Below the pieces are notes generated by a model. That model did no database searches. It had not been told where the DNA came from and saw nothing but the letters and a program-made list of their open reading frames with translations. A stretch of DNA of 64,000 nt from Oscillospiraceae bacterium (GTDB lineage Bacteria; Bacillota; Clostridia; Oscillospirales; Ruminococcaceae), in the NCBI GenBank assembly GCA_025757845.1, contig CP107211.1, positions 1,302,001 through 1,366,000 on the forward strand. Direction: 5' to 3'. The position numbers and the translations under genes were made by a program. Below, in pieces: positions 27,526 to 36,035 of the stretch (position 1 is the first letter of the stretch; each line of letters begins with the position of its first letter).

Positions 27526-27576
27526 TTTGTAGCCTCCTTCCGATGAAAGGAGCTGCGGGATGTTTCTCGCAAGTCA

Positions 27577-27591
27577 CTTAATCGTTTTCGC
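27577..27591. promoter_or_regulatory. LacI operator copy 1
   Basis: The 15-mer CTTAATCGTTTTCGC lies just downstream of the -10 box of the regulator gene; an identical copy in the same orientation lies at 27988. Confidence 0.7.
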
Positions 27592-27597
27592 AACTTC

Positions 27598-27626
27598 AAT
27601 ATAGCGCATTCTGCACCAAAAATCAA
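27598..27626 (-). promoter_or_regulatory. Promoter of the LacI-ABC operon
   Basis: Minus strand TTGATT, 17 bases, TATATT. The rest of 27627-27927 shows no gene I can support; it is AT-rich and holds short repeats of TTTCG. Confidence 0.8.
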
Positions 27627-27927
27627 GCGCTAATGTAAAAGTTTTAGTCTAACTGCATCACTTTCGGCATTCTGTTCCAATGCGACCTGTAGAAATTGTG
27701 CATCTCGATTTACTTTCGTTACATTTCGATTAAAACCGAAAAAATTTCGTTGCAGTTTCGTTATGTTTTTCGGTGAAAAAGGTCGTATGTATATATTACT
27801 TTTAAAATGGGGTTTCGGGGCTTTGGTTCTGTACTCTGCCGGTGTGCACGCCCCAAAATTACGCCAAAAACTACCGGGACTTCGCAGATTATTTTTAAAA
27901 ATCTTCCCGGATTTTTGCAAAAAGCCC

Positions 27928-27956
27928 TTGCATTTTTTTGCGAGATACGGTATGCT
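27928..27956 (+). promoter_or_regulatory. Promoter of the GH94 gene
   Basis: TTGCAT, 17-base spacer, TATGCT, followed by the operator copy at 27988. Confidence 0.7.
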
Positions 27957-27987
27957 TAACGTGATAAGATTGCTTCTTTCACAGTGC

Positions 27988-28002
27988 CTTAATCGTTTTC
28001 GC
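27988..28002. promoter_or_regulatory. LacI operator copy 2
   Basis: Second exact copy of CTTAATCGTTTTCGC, about 25 bases downstream of the predicted GH94 transcription start, suitable for a roadblock repressor. Confidence 0.7.
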
Positions 28003-28053
28003 CCATCGATGTGCTGCCCACCCTACAAGGCGCAGTTTTAAGGAGGAAGCATT

Positions 28054-30489
28054 ATGAAGTTCGGATATTTTGATGACCGGAACAAGGAATACGTCATCAC
28101 CACCCCGCAGACGCCCCTGCCCTGGATCAACTACCTTGGCAGCGAGGACTTCTTCAGTCTGGTCTCCAACACGGCGGGCGGTTACAGCTTTTACCGGGAT
28201 GCTCGGATGCGCCGCCTGACCCGCTACCGCTACAATAACTCTCCGCTGGACATGGACGGTCACCGCATCTACATCAAGGACGGCGACACCGTGTGGAACC
28301 CGGGTTGGCAGCCCACCAAGACCCCGCTGGACAGTTACAGCTGCCGCCACGGTCTGGGCTACACCGTTGTGGAGGGCAAAAAGGACGGTGTGACCGCCCG
28401 GCAGGAGTTGTTCGTCCCCAAGGGCGACGCCTGCGAGCTGGATCGGGTGACGGTGTGCAACGAAAGCGCCGCCGTCAAGGAGCTGGACCTGTTCAGCTAT
28501 GTAGAGTTCTGCCTGTGGGATGCCGTGGACGACAGCTCCAACTTCCAGCGCAACTACTCCACTGGCGAGGTGGAGGTGGAAGGCAGCGTCATCTACCACA
28601 AGACCGAGTACCGCGAACGCCGCAACCACTACGCCGTTTTCTGGGCAAACTGCCCGGTGGACAGCTTCGACACCACCCGGGATGCCTTCTGCGGGGTATA
28701 CGGCGGCCCGGCAGACCCGCAAGCCGTCCGCGCCGGGCACTGTTCCGGCAGCATTGCTCACGGCTGGGCACCGGTGGGTGCGCTGCACATCCACCTGAGC
28801 CTTGCTCCCGGCGAAAGCCGCAGCATCCTGTTCGGTCTGGGCTACATCGAAAACCCGCAGCAGGAAAAGTTCATCGCGCCGGGTGTCATCAACAAGACCC
28901 GCGCCCACGCCATGATGGCGCGCTACGCCACCGACGCACAGATCGATGCCGCCCGCATCGCCCTGCGCACCCACTGGGAGGAGCTGCTGTCCACCTACCA
29001 TCTGGAATCCGGCGAGGAAAAGCTGAACCGCATGGTCAATATCTGGCATCAGTACCAGTGCATGGTCACCTTTAACATGAGCCGCTCTGCCAGCTATTAC
29101 GAAAGCGGCACCGGACGCGGCATGGGCTTCCGGGACAGCTGTCAGGATCTTTTGGGCTTTGTGCACATCATCCCCTCCCGTGCCCGGGAGCGCATTCTGG
29201 ATATCGCCGCCACCCAGTTCGAGGACGGCAGCGCCTACCACCAGTACCAGCCCCTGACCAAAAAGGGCAATCGGGACATCGGCACCGGCTTCAACGATGA
29301 CCCGCTGTGGCTCATTGCCGGTACCGCCGCCTACCTGCGGGAGACCGGCGACTGGTCCATTCTGGAGGAGCAGGTTCCCTTTGACAACGATGCCGCCAAG
29401 GCGCAGCCCCTGATGGAGCACCTGCGCCGCAGCTTCAACTTTACCTGCACCCATCTGGGTCCCCACGGTCTGCCGCTCATCGGGCGTGCGGACTGGAACG
29501 ACTGCCTGAACCTGAACTGCTTCTCCGAGCACCCGGGCGAGAGTTTCCAGATCACCGGGCCCAGCGAGGGTCCTGTGGCGGAGAGCGTGTTCATTGCGGG
29601 CATGTTCGTTAAGTACGGCCACGAATACGCCGAGCTGTGCGACCATCTGGGCCTTGACACCGAGGCTTCCGCCGCCCGCCAGAGCATTGACGCGGTGGAG
29701 CAGGCCGTCCTGACTGCAGGCTGGGATGGCGCGTGGTTCCGCCGTGCCTACGATGCTTTCGGCAACCCCATCGGCAGCAAGGAGTGCGCCGAGGGTCAGA
29801 TCTTTATCGAGCCACAGGGCATGTGCGTCATGGCGGGCATCGGCAGGGAGACCGGACAGGCCGCGCAGGCGCTTGCCAGCGTGGAGGAGCGACTGGACAC
29901 CAAATACGGTGTGGTGCTGCTGCAGCCCGCCTACACCGGCTATCAGCTGAATCTGGGCGAGATCTCCAGCTATCCTCCGGGATACAAGGAGAACGCCGGT
30001 ATCTTCTGCCACAACAACCCGTGGATCAGCTGCGCCGAGGCAACGCTGGGTCACGGCGACCGCGCCTTTGCGGTCTACCGCAAGACCTGCCCCGCCTACA
30101 TCGAGGACATCTCTGAGATCCACCGCACCGAACCCTACGTTTACAGCCAGATGGTGGCAGGCAAGGACGCCCCCACCTTCGGCGAAGCCAAAAACAGCTG
30201 GCTGACCGGCACGGCAGCATGGACCTTCTTCAACATCAGTCAGTACATTCTGGGCATCCAGCCCACCTTGGACGGCCTGCGGGTGGACCCCTGCATCCCC
30301 CACACCCTGACCGGCTACACGGTCACCCGCCGCTTCCGTGGCGCAGAGTATCGCATCACGGTGGACAACGCCGCCGGGGTTCAGCACGGCGTCAAGGCGG
30401 TTACCGTAGACGGCAAGGCCATCTGCGGCAATGTGCTGCCGCTGGCTGCCGCCGGGACCGAGGTAACGGTGCAGGTAACTATGGGTTAA
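28054..30489 (+). CDS. Glycoside hydrolase family 94 phosphorylase (cellobiose phosphorylase type)
   Basis: An 811-residue cytoplasmic inverting phosphorylase that would split cellobiose (or a related beta-glucoside) with phosphate into glucose-1-phosphate and glucose, saving ATP. It has the GH94 order: N-terminal beta-sandwich ([16 protein letters not shown]), linker, (alpha/alpha)6 barrel with [20 protein letters not shown], and the catalytic motif [12 protein letters not shown] with Asp480/Asp483. A phosphate-site segment follows near [17 protein letters not shown]. Length fits cellobiose phosphorylase (about 810). ATG at 28054 has AAGGAGG upstream. It diverges from the LacI-ABC operon. 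Confidence 0.92.
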   Translation: MKFGYFDDRNKEYVITTPQTPLPWINYLGSEDFFSLVSNTAGGYSFYRDARMRRLTRYRYNNSPLDMDGHRIYIKDGDTVWNPGWQPTKTPLDSYSCRHGLGYTVVEGKKDGVTARQELFVPKGDACELDRVTVCNESAAVKELDLFSYVEFCLWDAVDDSSNFQRNYSTGEVEVEGSVIYHKTEYRERRNHYAVFWANCPVDSFDTTRDAFCGVYGGPADPQAVRAGHCSGSIAHGWAPVGALHIHLSLAPGESRSILFGLGYIENPQQEKFIAPGVINKTRAHAMMARYATDAQIDAARIALRTHWEELLSTYHLESGEEKLNRMVNIWHQYQCMVTFNMSRSASYYESGTGRGMGFRDSCQDLLGFVHIIPSRARERILDIAATQFEDGSAYHQYQPLTKKGNRDIGTGFNDDPLWLIAGTAAYLRETGDWSILEEQVPFDNDAAKAQPLMEHLRRSFNFTCTHLGPHGLPLIGRADWNDCLNLNCFSEHPGESFQITGPSEGPVAESVFIAGMFVKYGHEYAELCDHLGLDTEASAARQSIDAVEQAVLTAGWDGAWFRRAYDAFGNPIGSKECAEGQIFIEPQGMCVMAGIGRETGQAAQALASVEERLDTKYGVVLLQPAYTGYQLNLGEISSYPPGYKENAGIFCHNNPWISCAEATLGHGDRAFAVYRKTCPAYIEDISEIHRTEPYVYSQMVAGKDAPTFGEAKNSWLTGTAAWTFFNISQYILGIQPTLDGLRVDPCIPHTLTGYTVTRRFRGAEYRITVDNAAGVQHGVKAVTVDGKAICGNVLPLAAAGTEVTVQVTMG

Positions 30490-30529
30490 ACCGACTTTTT
30501 CTGCTTCCTCATATTATTCTCCTTTTCAT

Positions 30530-30576
30530 AACCAACGCCGCCGCGCAGCCCCCCCCCTGCACGGCGGCGTTGGTTT
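30530..30576 (+). terminator. Terminator of the GH94 gene
   Basis: AACCAACGCCGCCG pairs with CGGCGGCGTTGGTT; the loop carries a run of nine C residues. Bases 30577-30660 hold no gene. Confidence 0.85.
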
Positions 30577-30660
30577 CACAGCTTATCCGACCGTACAACG
30601 ATCAAAAATGCGCTCCGCGTTGCTCTGCGCATAGATAGCGGAATTATTATTTTAATTTGC

Positions 30661-30824
30661 ATGGGGCTGTTGCACAAGCCCAACAAAAAGGCCAGAGTTA
30701 TTTAGCCAAAAGGCTTTACAACTCTGGTCTTTTGCTTTAACGTTAACAGTGCAAAAATGAAACGGATAAAGCAAGAACAGCATATCGAAATTGAGGAGAA
30801 AAGTCAACAGTTAAAATTTCGAAT
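30661..30824 (+). mobile_element. 5' fragment of an IS1182-like insertion sequence (inverted copy)
   Basis: Begins ATGGGGCTGTTGCACAAG, has the same hairpin (CCAGAGTT/AACTCTGG) and the transposase start ATG at 30757 (MKRIKQEQHIEIEEKSQQLK). It breaks off at 30824, after which an unrelated reading frame on the other strand begins. It is the inverted mate of 22844-23007; the two differ at two positions. Confidence 0.8.
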
Positions 30825-31041
30825 CTTCGTAGTCTCCACTTTCACATAGGCATCATCAGGCACCTTGGGGAGATACTTCATCAGGAAATCAACATCCTGC
30901 TGGATTCGCCGGACGGCAGCTTCCAGTGCAGCATAGTTGATTCCGTAGATTCGTTTCTGCGGAGCAGGGCGGTCCTCCGGGTGCAGAATCTCGTGCACGA
31001 TCTGCTTGCGGTTCGAAAAATCGGCTCTGGCAAGGAGGTGC
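30825..31041 (-). pseudogene. Internal/C-terminal fragment of a ParB-like regulator
   Basis: About 72 codons without start or natural stop: HLLARADFSNRKQIVHEIL, then HPEDRPAPQKRIYGINY. It resembles the region MHRLARAAYNDRAQTLQDIL-HPE of the intact ParB-like protein at 17160-18086, and the DNA word ATTCTGCACCCGGAG is shared. It is cut by the IS fragment on one side and by the hsdR remnant on the other. Confidence 0.5.
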
Positions 31042-32748
31042 ATTGATATTTACGACATGACGCAGGCGGTGGAGGATGGCGCAACGCGCCCTGTCTACTA
31101 CGAAAGCCGCGTCATCAAGCTGCATCTGGATAAGGACACGCTGGCTCTGATTGATGCGACTTATGACGCATTGGAGCAGCAATCGGACACAGCGACCATT
31201 GAAAAAAGCAAGAAAATGTTGGGACAGATGGAAAGCGTGTTGGGCGCAGATTCTACGGTGCAATCGCTGTGCGAGGATATTGTCACCCACTACGAAAAAT
31301 ACCGTGCCAACCTGCTGACCGGTAAGGCGATGATTGTTGCCTATTCGCGCCCGATTGCCATGAAAATCTACCGGAAGCTGCTGGAACTGCGTCCGGCATG
31401 GAAAGAGAAAATCGGTGTGGTCATGACCAGCGGTAACAACGACCCGGAGGACTGGAAAGCGATTATTGGGACAAAATCGCACAAGGAGGAACTGGCGCGA
31501 AAGTTCAAAGATAACGATGATCCAATGAAGATCGCTATCGTGGTGGATATGTGGCTGACCGGTTTTGATGTTCCCTCGCTGGCGACAATGTACATCTACA
31601 AGCCGATGCACGGTTATAATCTGATGCAGGCGATTGCTCGTGTGAACCGTGTGTTCAAGGACAAAGAGGGCGGCTTGATCGTGGACTATGTGGGCATTGC
31701 ATCTGCCCTCAAAGCTGCCATGAAGGAATATACCAAGCGCGACCAGTCCCGGTATGGCGATATGGATATTTCCAAAGTTGCATATCCGAAGTTTCAGGAA
31801 AAGCTTCAGGTGTGCAAGGATTTGTTGCACGGGTTTGATTTCAGCAGTTTTATTGACGGTTCGCCGCTGGTTATGGCAAAGCTGGTAACGGGTGGTGTGA
31901 ACTTTGTGCTGGATGCCAAAGCACCCAAGCGCAAGGACTTGTTCCTGCGAGAAGCAATGCTGCTGAAACAGTCGCACTCCCTGTGCTCCAGCATGACCAC
32001 AGAACAGGAGCGTCATGAAGCCGCCTACATGGAAGCTGTGCGTTCTACCGTGGTGAAAATTACTTACGGCGGCAGCGGCGGAAAGACGCTCTCGCTGAAA
32101 GAAATCAACACTCAAATCAATGAACTTCTGAAAGCGAGTATCCAGAGCCAAGGTGTAATCAGTCTGTTTGACAGCAAGCAGGCAGATGAAAATATCAGCT
32201 TGTTTGACCCGGCGGTATTGGACGAAATATCAAAAATGAAAGAAAAGAACATCGCTGTGGAAATTTTGAAAAAGTTGATGGCAGAACAGGTATCACTTTA
32301 CAAGCGGACAAATGTTGTGCAGTCGCAGAAGTTCTCGGAGAAAATTGCGCAGCTGATGAACTCCTATTACAATGGGCTGATTACAAACGAGGAAGTTATC
32401 AAGGAACTTCTGAAAACGGCACAGGAAATCACAGAGTTGTACAATAATGGTGAGAAACTGGGGCTGACGCAGGAAGAGCTGGCGTTTTACGATGCTCTGA
32501 CCAAGCCGGAGAACATCAAAGATTTTTACCAGAACAACGAACTGATCGACCTTACCAGAGAACTAACCGAGATGCTGCGTAAAAATCGGACGATAGACTG
32601 TCAGAAAAAAGAAACAGCGCGTGCCAGTATGCGGAAGATGGTGAAGCATCTTCTGAAAAAGTATAAGTATCCCCCGGAAGATTACGACACAGCAATCAGC
32701 ACGGTTATCAGCCAGTGCGAGATGTGGACAGATAACATGACAGCGTAA
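31042..32748 (+). pseudogene. hsdR remnant (type I restriction subunit R, N-terminal half missing)
   Basis: About 568 codons equal to the C-terminal half of HsdR: IDIYDMTQAVEDGATRPVYY, then the second RecA-like helicase domain (IVVDMWLTGFDVPSLATMY and MQAIARVNRVF are motifs V and VI), then the helical domain that contacts the methylase. The nuclease domain and helicase motifs I-III are absent, so it cannot restrict DNA. The first 12 codons of the open frame (from 31006) are antisense to the ParB-like fragment. No hsdM or hsdS is present. Confidence 0.85.
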
Positions 32749-32775
32749 AATGCGAGAAATATTGTTGATTTCCTC

Positions 32776-32804
32776 TTGACAATACACAGTCCAGCTCTTA
32801 AAAT
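32776..32804 (+). promoter_or_regulatory. Promoter of the nucleotidyltransferase pair
   Basis: TTGACA, 17 bases, TAAAAT. Confidence 0.8.
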
Positions 32805-32847
32805 GATTTTAGAGAATACTATTATTGAAAATACGAAAGGCTGCTTT

Positions 32848-33378
32848 ATGGGAAAGATGATTTTAGACGACCTCCACAAGCGTCTGGAACGGCTGGACGA
32901 AGATGCCGACCTGATGATCGACAACGACGACCGTTACCAGATGGTAATTGTTGGCGGAAGTGCGTTTATTCTGCTGGGCAAGCTGACCCGTGCCACCCAT
33001 GACATTGATGCCTTGAGCGTCCCGAAAGAGCTGTACGGACTACTTGGCAAGTACGACATCAACACGGATGTGGAAGCCTATATTGATAATTTTCCGTACA
33101 ACTTCCAAGATCGGCTTCAGCCGCTGCCTTTCGGTGGTACAAAGGTACAGTTCTACACACCCAGTCTGGAAGATCTGGTAATCGCAAAGCTCTGCTCTTT
33201 CCGTGACACTGACAAGGCAGACGTAGAGAGCGAGGCTGTGCGGAACTCTTTGGACTGGAATTTGCTGGAACACCTTGCAACCGATGAGGATGAGCTGAAA
33301 GCCAGCATTTTGAACGACTGGCGGTATCGAGATTTTTATATCCGTTATCAGGAGTATGTGGAGAGGTGGAGACCGTGA
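32848..33378 (+). CDS. Nucleotidyltransferase-fold protein (DUF6036/AbiEii-like)
   Basis: A 176-residue soluble protein. The core MVIVGGSAFILLGKLTRATHDIDAL gives the nucleotidyltransferase pattern GG[S]-x-DhD in a minimal form (GGSAF..., then T-HDIDA), and FYTPSLEDLVIAKLCSFRD resembles the helix-rich continuation of AbiEii/DUF6036 proteins. Such enzymes act as toxins that modify tRNA or nucleotides. ATG at 32848 has AAAGG upstream. The next gene overlaps its stop as GTGA, so the two form a coupled pair. Confidence 0.65.
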   Translation: MGKMILDDLHKRLERLDEDADLMIDNDDRYQMVIVGGSAFILLGKLTRATHDIDALSVPKELYGLLGKYDINTDVEAYIDNFPYNFQDRLQPLPFGGTKVQFYTPSLEDLVIAKLCSFRDTDKADVESEAVRNSLDWNLLEHLATDEDELKASILNDWRYRDFYIRYQEYVERWRP

Positions 33379-33914
33379 GAAAGCTGACATTTGAAGGCTT
33401 TTTGAAGCAGTATGTGGTAGAACTTTCCGGGGTTCAGACGGCAAGTGTCCATAAGCTGGCAGATTGCATGACAGAAAATCCCCGCCTGAAAGAGCCACTG
33501 TATCTCTATGCGCTGGCCTTTGATAAAGTGGATTTGTTGCTCCGCTATACCGTAAACAGGGCTGTTGCTGCGGAGTATGAGCAGCTTTCCAATCGCTATT
33601 CGCTGGCGCAAATGCTGCTGCTTCTGGAAAACCAGTCACCGGAACTGACAGAGGGCTATTTGAAAGTCTGGCGCAGCTATTGCTCGGTGCGGGATACCTC
33701 TCTTGCGGACAATGATACGAAAGCGTTGATTCATCGCCGAGTATTGGAACTTCAGCGGAAAAAGAAACTGACGAATTATCGTCTCTACACAGACTTGAAG
33801 CTGAATCCGGGCAATGTGAATGCATGGCTCAAACACAACGATTCCAGCAAAATGAGCCTTGACTGTGCGCGCCAAATCTACAAGTATGCAAAAAGCTACC
33901 CATCTGTTCGATAA
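33375..33914 (+). CDS. Partner protein of the nucleotidyltransferase (putative antitoxin)
   Basis: A 179-residue, mostly helical soluble protein with no named domain. The C-terminal third (LTNYRLYTDLKLNPGNVNAW, then SLDCARQIYKYAK) reads like a helix-turn-helix of the type that lets an antitoxin bind its own promoter. GTG at 33375 overlaps the preceding stop by four bases. The pairing resembles AbiE-like type IV systems, but here the presumed toxin comes first. Function is inferred from context only. Confidence 0.55.
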   Translation: MRKLTFEGFLKQYVVELSGVQTASVHKLADCMTENPRLKEPLYLYALAFDKVDLLLRYTVNRAVAAEYEQLSNRYSLAQMLLLLENQSPELTEGYLKVWRSYCSVRDTSLADNDTKALIHRRVLELQRKKKLTNYRLYTDLKLNPGNVNAWLKHNDSSKMSLDCARQIYKYAKSYPSVR

Positions 33915-33932
33915 GAAAAAGGAAGTGAGTCT

Positions 33933-35414
33933 ATGACCGCCGTAATCTATGCCCGCTATTCCTCGGACAACCAGCGTGAAGAATCCATTGAAGGCCAGAT
34001 TCGGGAATGCACCGCCTACGCCGAAAAGAACGGCATCACGGTCATCAAACACTACATTGATCGTGCATTCTCTGCCAAAACGGACAACCGCCCGGAGTTC
34101 CAGCAGATGATCAAAGACAGCGGTAAGAAACTATTTGACGTTGTTCTCGTCTGGAAATTTGACCGCTTTGCACGGAATCGTTTTGATAGCGCAAACTACA
34201 AGATGATCCTGAAAAAGAACGGTGTCCACCTGATTTCCGTTATGGAACCCATTGCCGAGGGCTCACAGGGCATTCTGGTGGAAACACTGTTGGAAGGTAT
34301 GGCGGAATACTATTCCGCAGAGCTGTCCGAAAAGGTGATCCGTGGTCAGACCGAGAACGCCCTGAAAGGGAAATGCACTGGCGGCACAGGAACCATCGGC
34401 TACAAAATCGACGAGGACAAGTTTTATCACCTTGACCCGCTGACCTCGCCGCTGGTGCTGGAAGCCTTTCAACGGTATGACAACGGCGAGAAGATGGTGG
34501 AAATCGTAAACTTCCTTAACGACAAGGGTGTCCGCAATATGCAGGGCGGCAAAATGACTCACAGCAGTGTGAACACCATGTTGAAGAACCGCCGGTACAT
34601 TGGAGAACTGTCTTTCCGGGATATCGTTGTGCCGGATGCGATTCCGGCTATCGTTCCGAAAGACCTGTTTGACCGGGTGCAGAAGCGTATGGACAAGAAC
34701 AAGCGCGCCCCTGCCTGCGGCAAAGCCGACGAAGAATACCTGTTGACCACCAAGCTGTTCTGCGGCAAGTGCGGTGCACTGATGTTCGGCGAAAGCGGAA
34801 CCAGTGCCACTGGGCGCACCTACTATTATTACAAGTGCGCCAACGTCAAGCGGCGCAAGGGCTGCAACAAAAAGACCGTGCAGAAAGAATGGCTGGAAGA
34901 TCTGGTCGTCCGGGAGACCATGAAGCTGATTCAGGACGATGTGGTGATCGACAAGATCGTTCAACTGGTCATGGATGTACAGAATCAGGAGAACACAACG
35001 ATCCCGCTGCTGGAAAAGCAACTGCGAGAGGTCAACAAAAAGCTGGACAACCTGATGAAGGCCATCGAGGATGGCTTGTACACCCGGACAACGAAAGAGC
35101 GTCTGGAAGCGCTGGAAATTCAGAAAGATGAGTTGACTGCAAAAATTGCAGATGAAAAGTTGAAGAAGCCCAGCTTCAACGAAGATTTTATTCGATTCTG
35201 GTTGCTGAAATTTAGAAAGTTCGATATATCGCAGCAAAAGCAGCGGAAAGCGCTAATTGAAATTTTTGTGAATGCCATTTTCCTGTATGATGACCGAACC
35301 TTGATCACGTTCAACTACAAGGATGGCACCCAAACCGTCCGATTTGAGGACACTTTGACCGCCGATTCGGCAGAGGAAAAAAGTTCGGATTTGTCCAGTC
35401 TTCCTGGACCATAA
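33933..35414 (+). CDS. Large serine recombinase (TnpX/integrase type)
   Basis: A 493-residue site-specific recombinase. The N-terminal resolvase domain has the catalytic serine in IYARYSSDNQREESIEGQ (Ser10) and the Arg pair of WKFDRFARNRFDS. A recombinase domain follows (about 165-265) and then a zinc ribbon with CGKCGALMFG and CANVKRRKGC. The last third is a coiled coil (EKQLREVNKKLDNLMKAIED). It probably integrates and excises the mobile element whose right end lies just downstream. It has its own terminator. Confidence 0.92.
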   Translation: MTAVIYARYSSDNQREESIEGQIRECTAYAEKNGITVIKHYIDRAFSAKTDNRPEFQQMIKDSGKKLFDVVLVWKFDRFARNRFDSANYKMILKKNGVHLISVMEPIAEGSQGILVETLLEGMAEYYSAELSEKVIRGQTENALKGKCTGGTGTIGYKIDEDKFYHLDPLTSPLVLEAFQRYDNGEKMVEIVNFLNDKGVRNMQGGKMTHSSVNTMLKNRRYIGELSFRDIVVPDAIPAIVPKDLFDRVQKRMDKNKRAPACGKADEEYLLTTKLFCGKCGALMFGESGTSATGRTYYYYKCANVKRRKGCNKKTVQKEWLEDLVVRETMKLIQDDVVIDKIVQLVMDVQNQENTTIPLLEKQLREVNKKLDNLMKAIEDGLYTRTTKERLEALEIQKDELTAKIADEKLKKPSFNEDFIRFWLLKFRKFDISQQKQRKALIEIFVNAIFLYDDRTLITFNYKDGTQTVRFEDTLTADSAEEKSSDLSSLPGP

Positions 35415-35415
35415 A

Positions 35416-35450
35416 TTCAACGATTTCACGTTAGAAATCGTTGGATTTTT
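35416..35450 (+). terminator. Terminator of the recombinase gene
   Basis: CAACGATTTC pairs with GAAATCGTTG and is followed by GATTTTTTTG. Confidence 0.85.
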
Positions 35451-35475
35451 TTGTTTGTGGGCTGACCTCATTTGG

Positions 35476-35499
35476 TTTTGACCACAATTTTGACCACAA
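35476..35499 (+). repeat. Tandem 12-bp repeat TTTTGACCACAA
   Basis: Two exact head-to-tail copies, 60 bases after the recombinase stop. This is a candidate recombinase-binding or attachment region; nothing else supports the call. Confidence 0.5.
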
Positions 35500-35610
35500 T
35501 GCCAACGATTTTATCTGGTCAATCGCAAGCGCAAATCCATTGAATTGAATACCTGACATACAGCCGCTCGATTTTGAAAATGATATGTACCCGATTTTCC
35601 GGATATAGCA

Positions 35611-35652
35611 ACGCCTCCCGGTGTAGTTCTTCTGCTCTACACGGGGAGGCGT
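35611..35652. terminator. Stem-loop, probable terminator of the decayed amidohydrolase gene
   Basis: ACGCCTCCC pairs with GGGAGGCGT, and GTGTAG with CTACAC inside. The U-run is poor on both strands. Confidence 0.5.
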
Positions 35653-35707
35653 TTGTCTGTTATCTGCTTTTACGGCTCAGTTCAAAATGCAGCAGCCCGC
35701 TCTGCCA

Positions 35708-35929
35708 TCAGACCAGATACGGGTCCAGCAGGGCGTCTACCTCTTTTCTACGCTTGGGGGAGGGGTTCTTCACGGCGCGGTCGCAGCAGACCACCAGCTC
35801 CAGGTGCTGCAAGGCCCACAGATCCTCCAGCGGGTTTTCGCGCGTCACGATGAAGTCTGCGCTCTTGCCGGGCGCGATAGAGCCGGTCACCTCGCCAATG
35901 CCTGCCAGCTGCGCGTTGCGCAGGGTGGC
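35708..35929 (-). pseudogene. C-terminal fragment of an amidohydrolase
   Basis: About 74 codons read ATLRNAQLAGIGEVTGSIAP, then GKSADFIVTRENPLEDL. This is the C-terminal beta-sandwich part of imidazolonepropionase-like amidohydrolases (about 400 residues when whole). Upstream of 35929 homology stops and the promoter region of the sensor kinase begins. It probably marks the pre-existing chromosomal gene cut by arrival of the neighbouring DNA. Confidence 0.65.
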
Positions 35930-35968
35930 GGGTGGAAGTTGAGATTTTCGTTGCTGCTTAAGAAAACA

Positions 35969-35996
35969 TTGCATTTTGAGACGAAAAGGGTATACT
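35969..35996 (+). promoter_or_regulatory. Possible promoter of the first sensor kinase
   Basis: TTGCAT, 16 bases, TATACT; a second TATACT follows immediately (35997-36002). Confidence 0.5.
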
Positions 35997-36035
35997 TATA
36001 CTGGAGAAATATAGTTGACAGACGGGAGATTTCAT

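Noticed and set aside
27763..28041. 92-codon plus-strand frame upstream of GH94
   Set aside because: It covers the GH94 promoter and operator and lacks a ribosome site.
27979..30387. 802-codon minus-strand frame opposite GH94
   Set aside because: Shadow of the phosphorylase gene; composition unlike a real protein.
30889..32151. 420-codon minus-strand frame opposite the hsdR remnant
   Set aside because: Antisense shadow; the true minus-strand content is limited to the ParB-like fragment before 31042.
31042..32748. Functional type I restriction system
   Set aside because: The nuclease and first helicase domains of HsdR are missing and no hsdM or hsdS gene is present.
35476..35499. CRISPR array
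   Set aside because: Only two adjacent 12-bp copies without spacers; no array of regularly spaced repeats was seen anywhere in the window.
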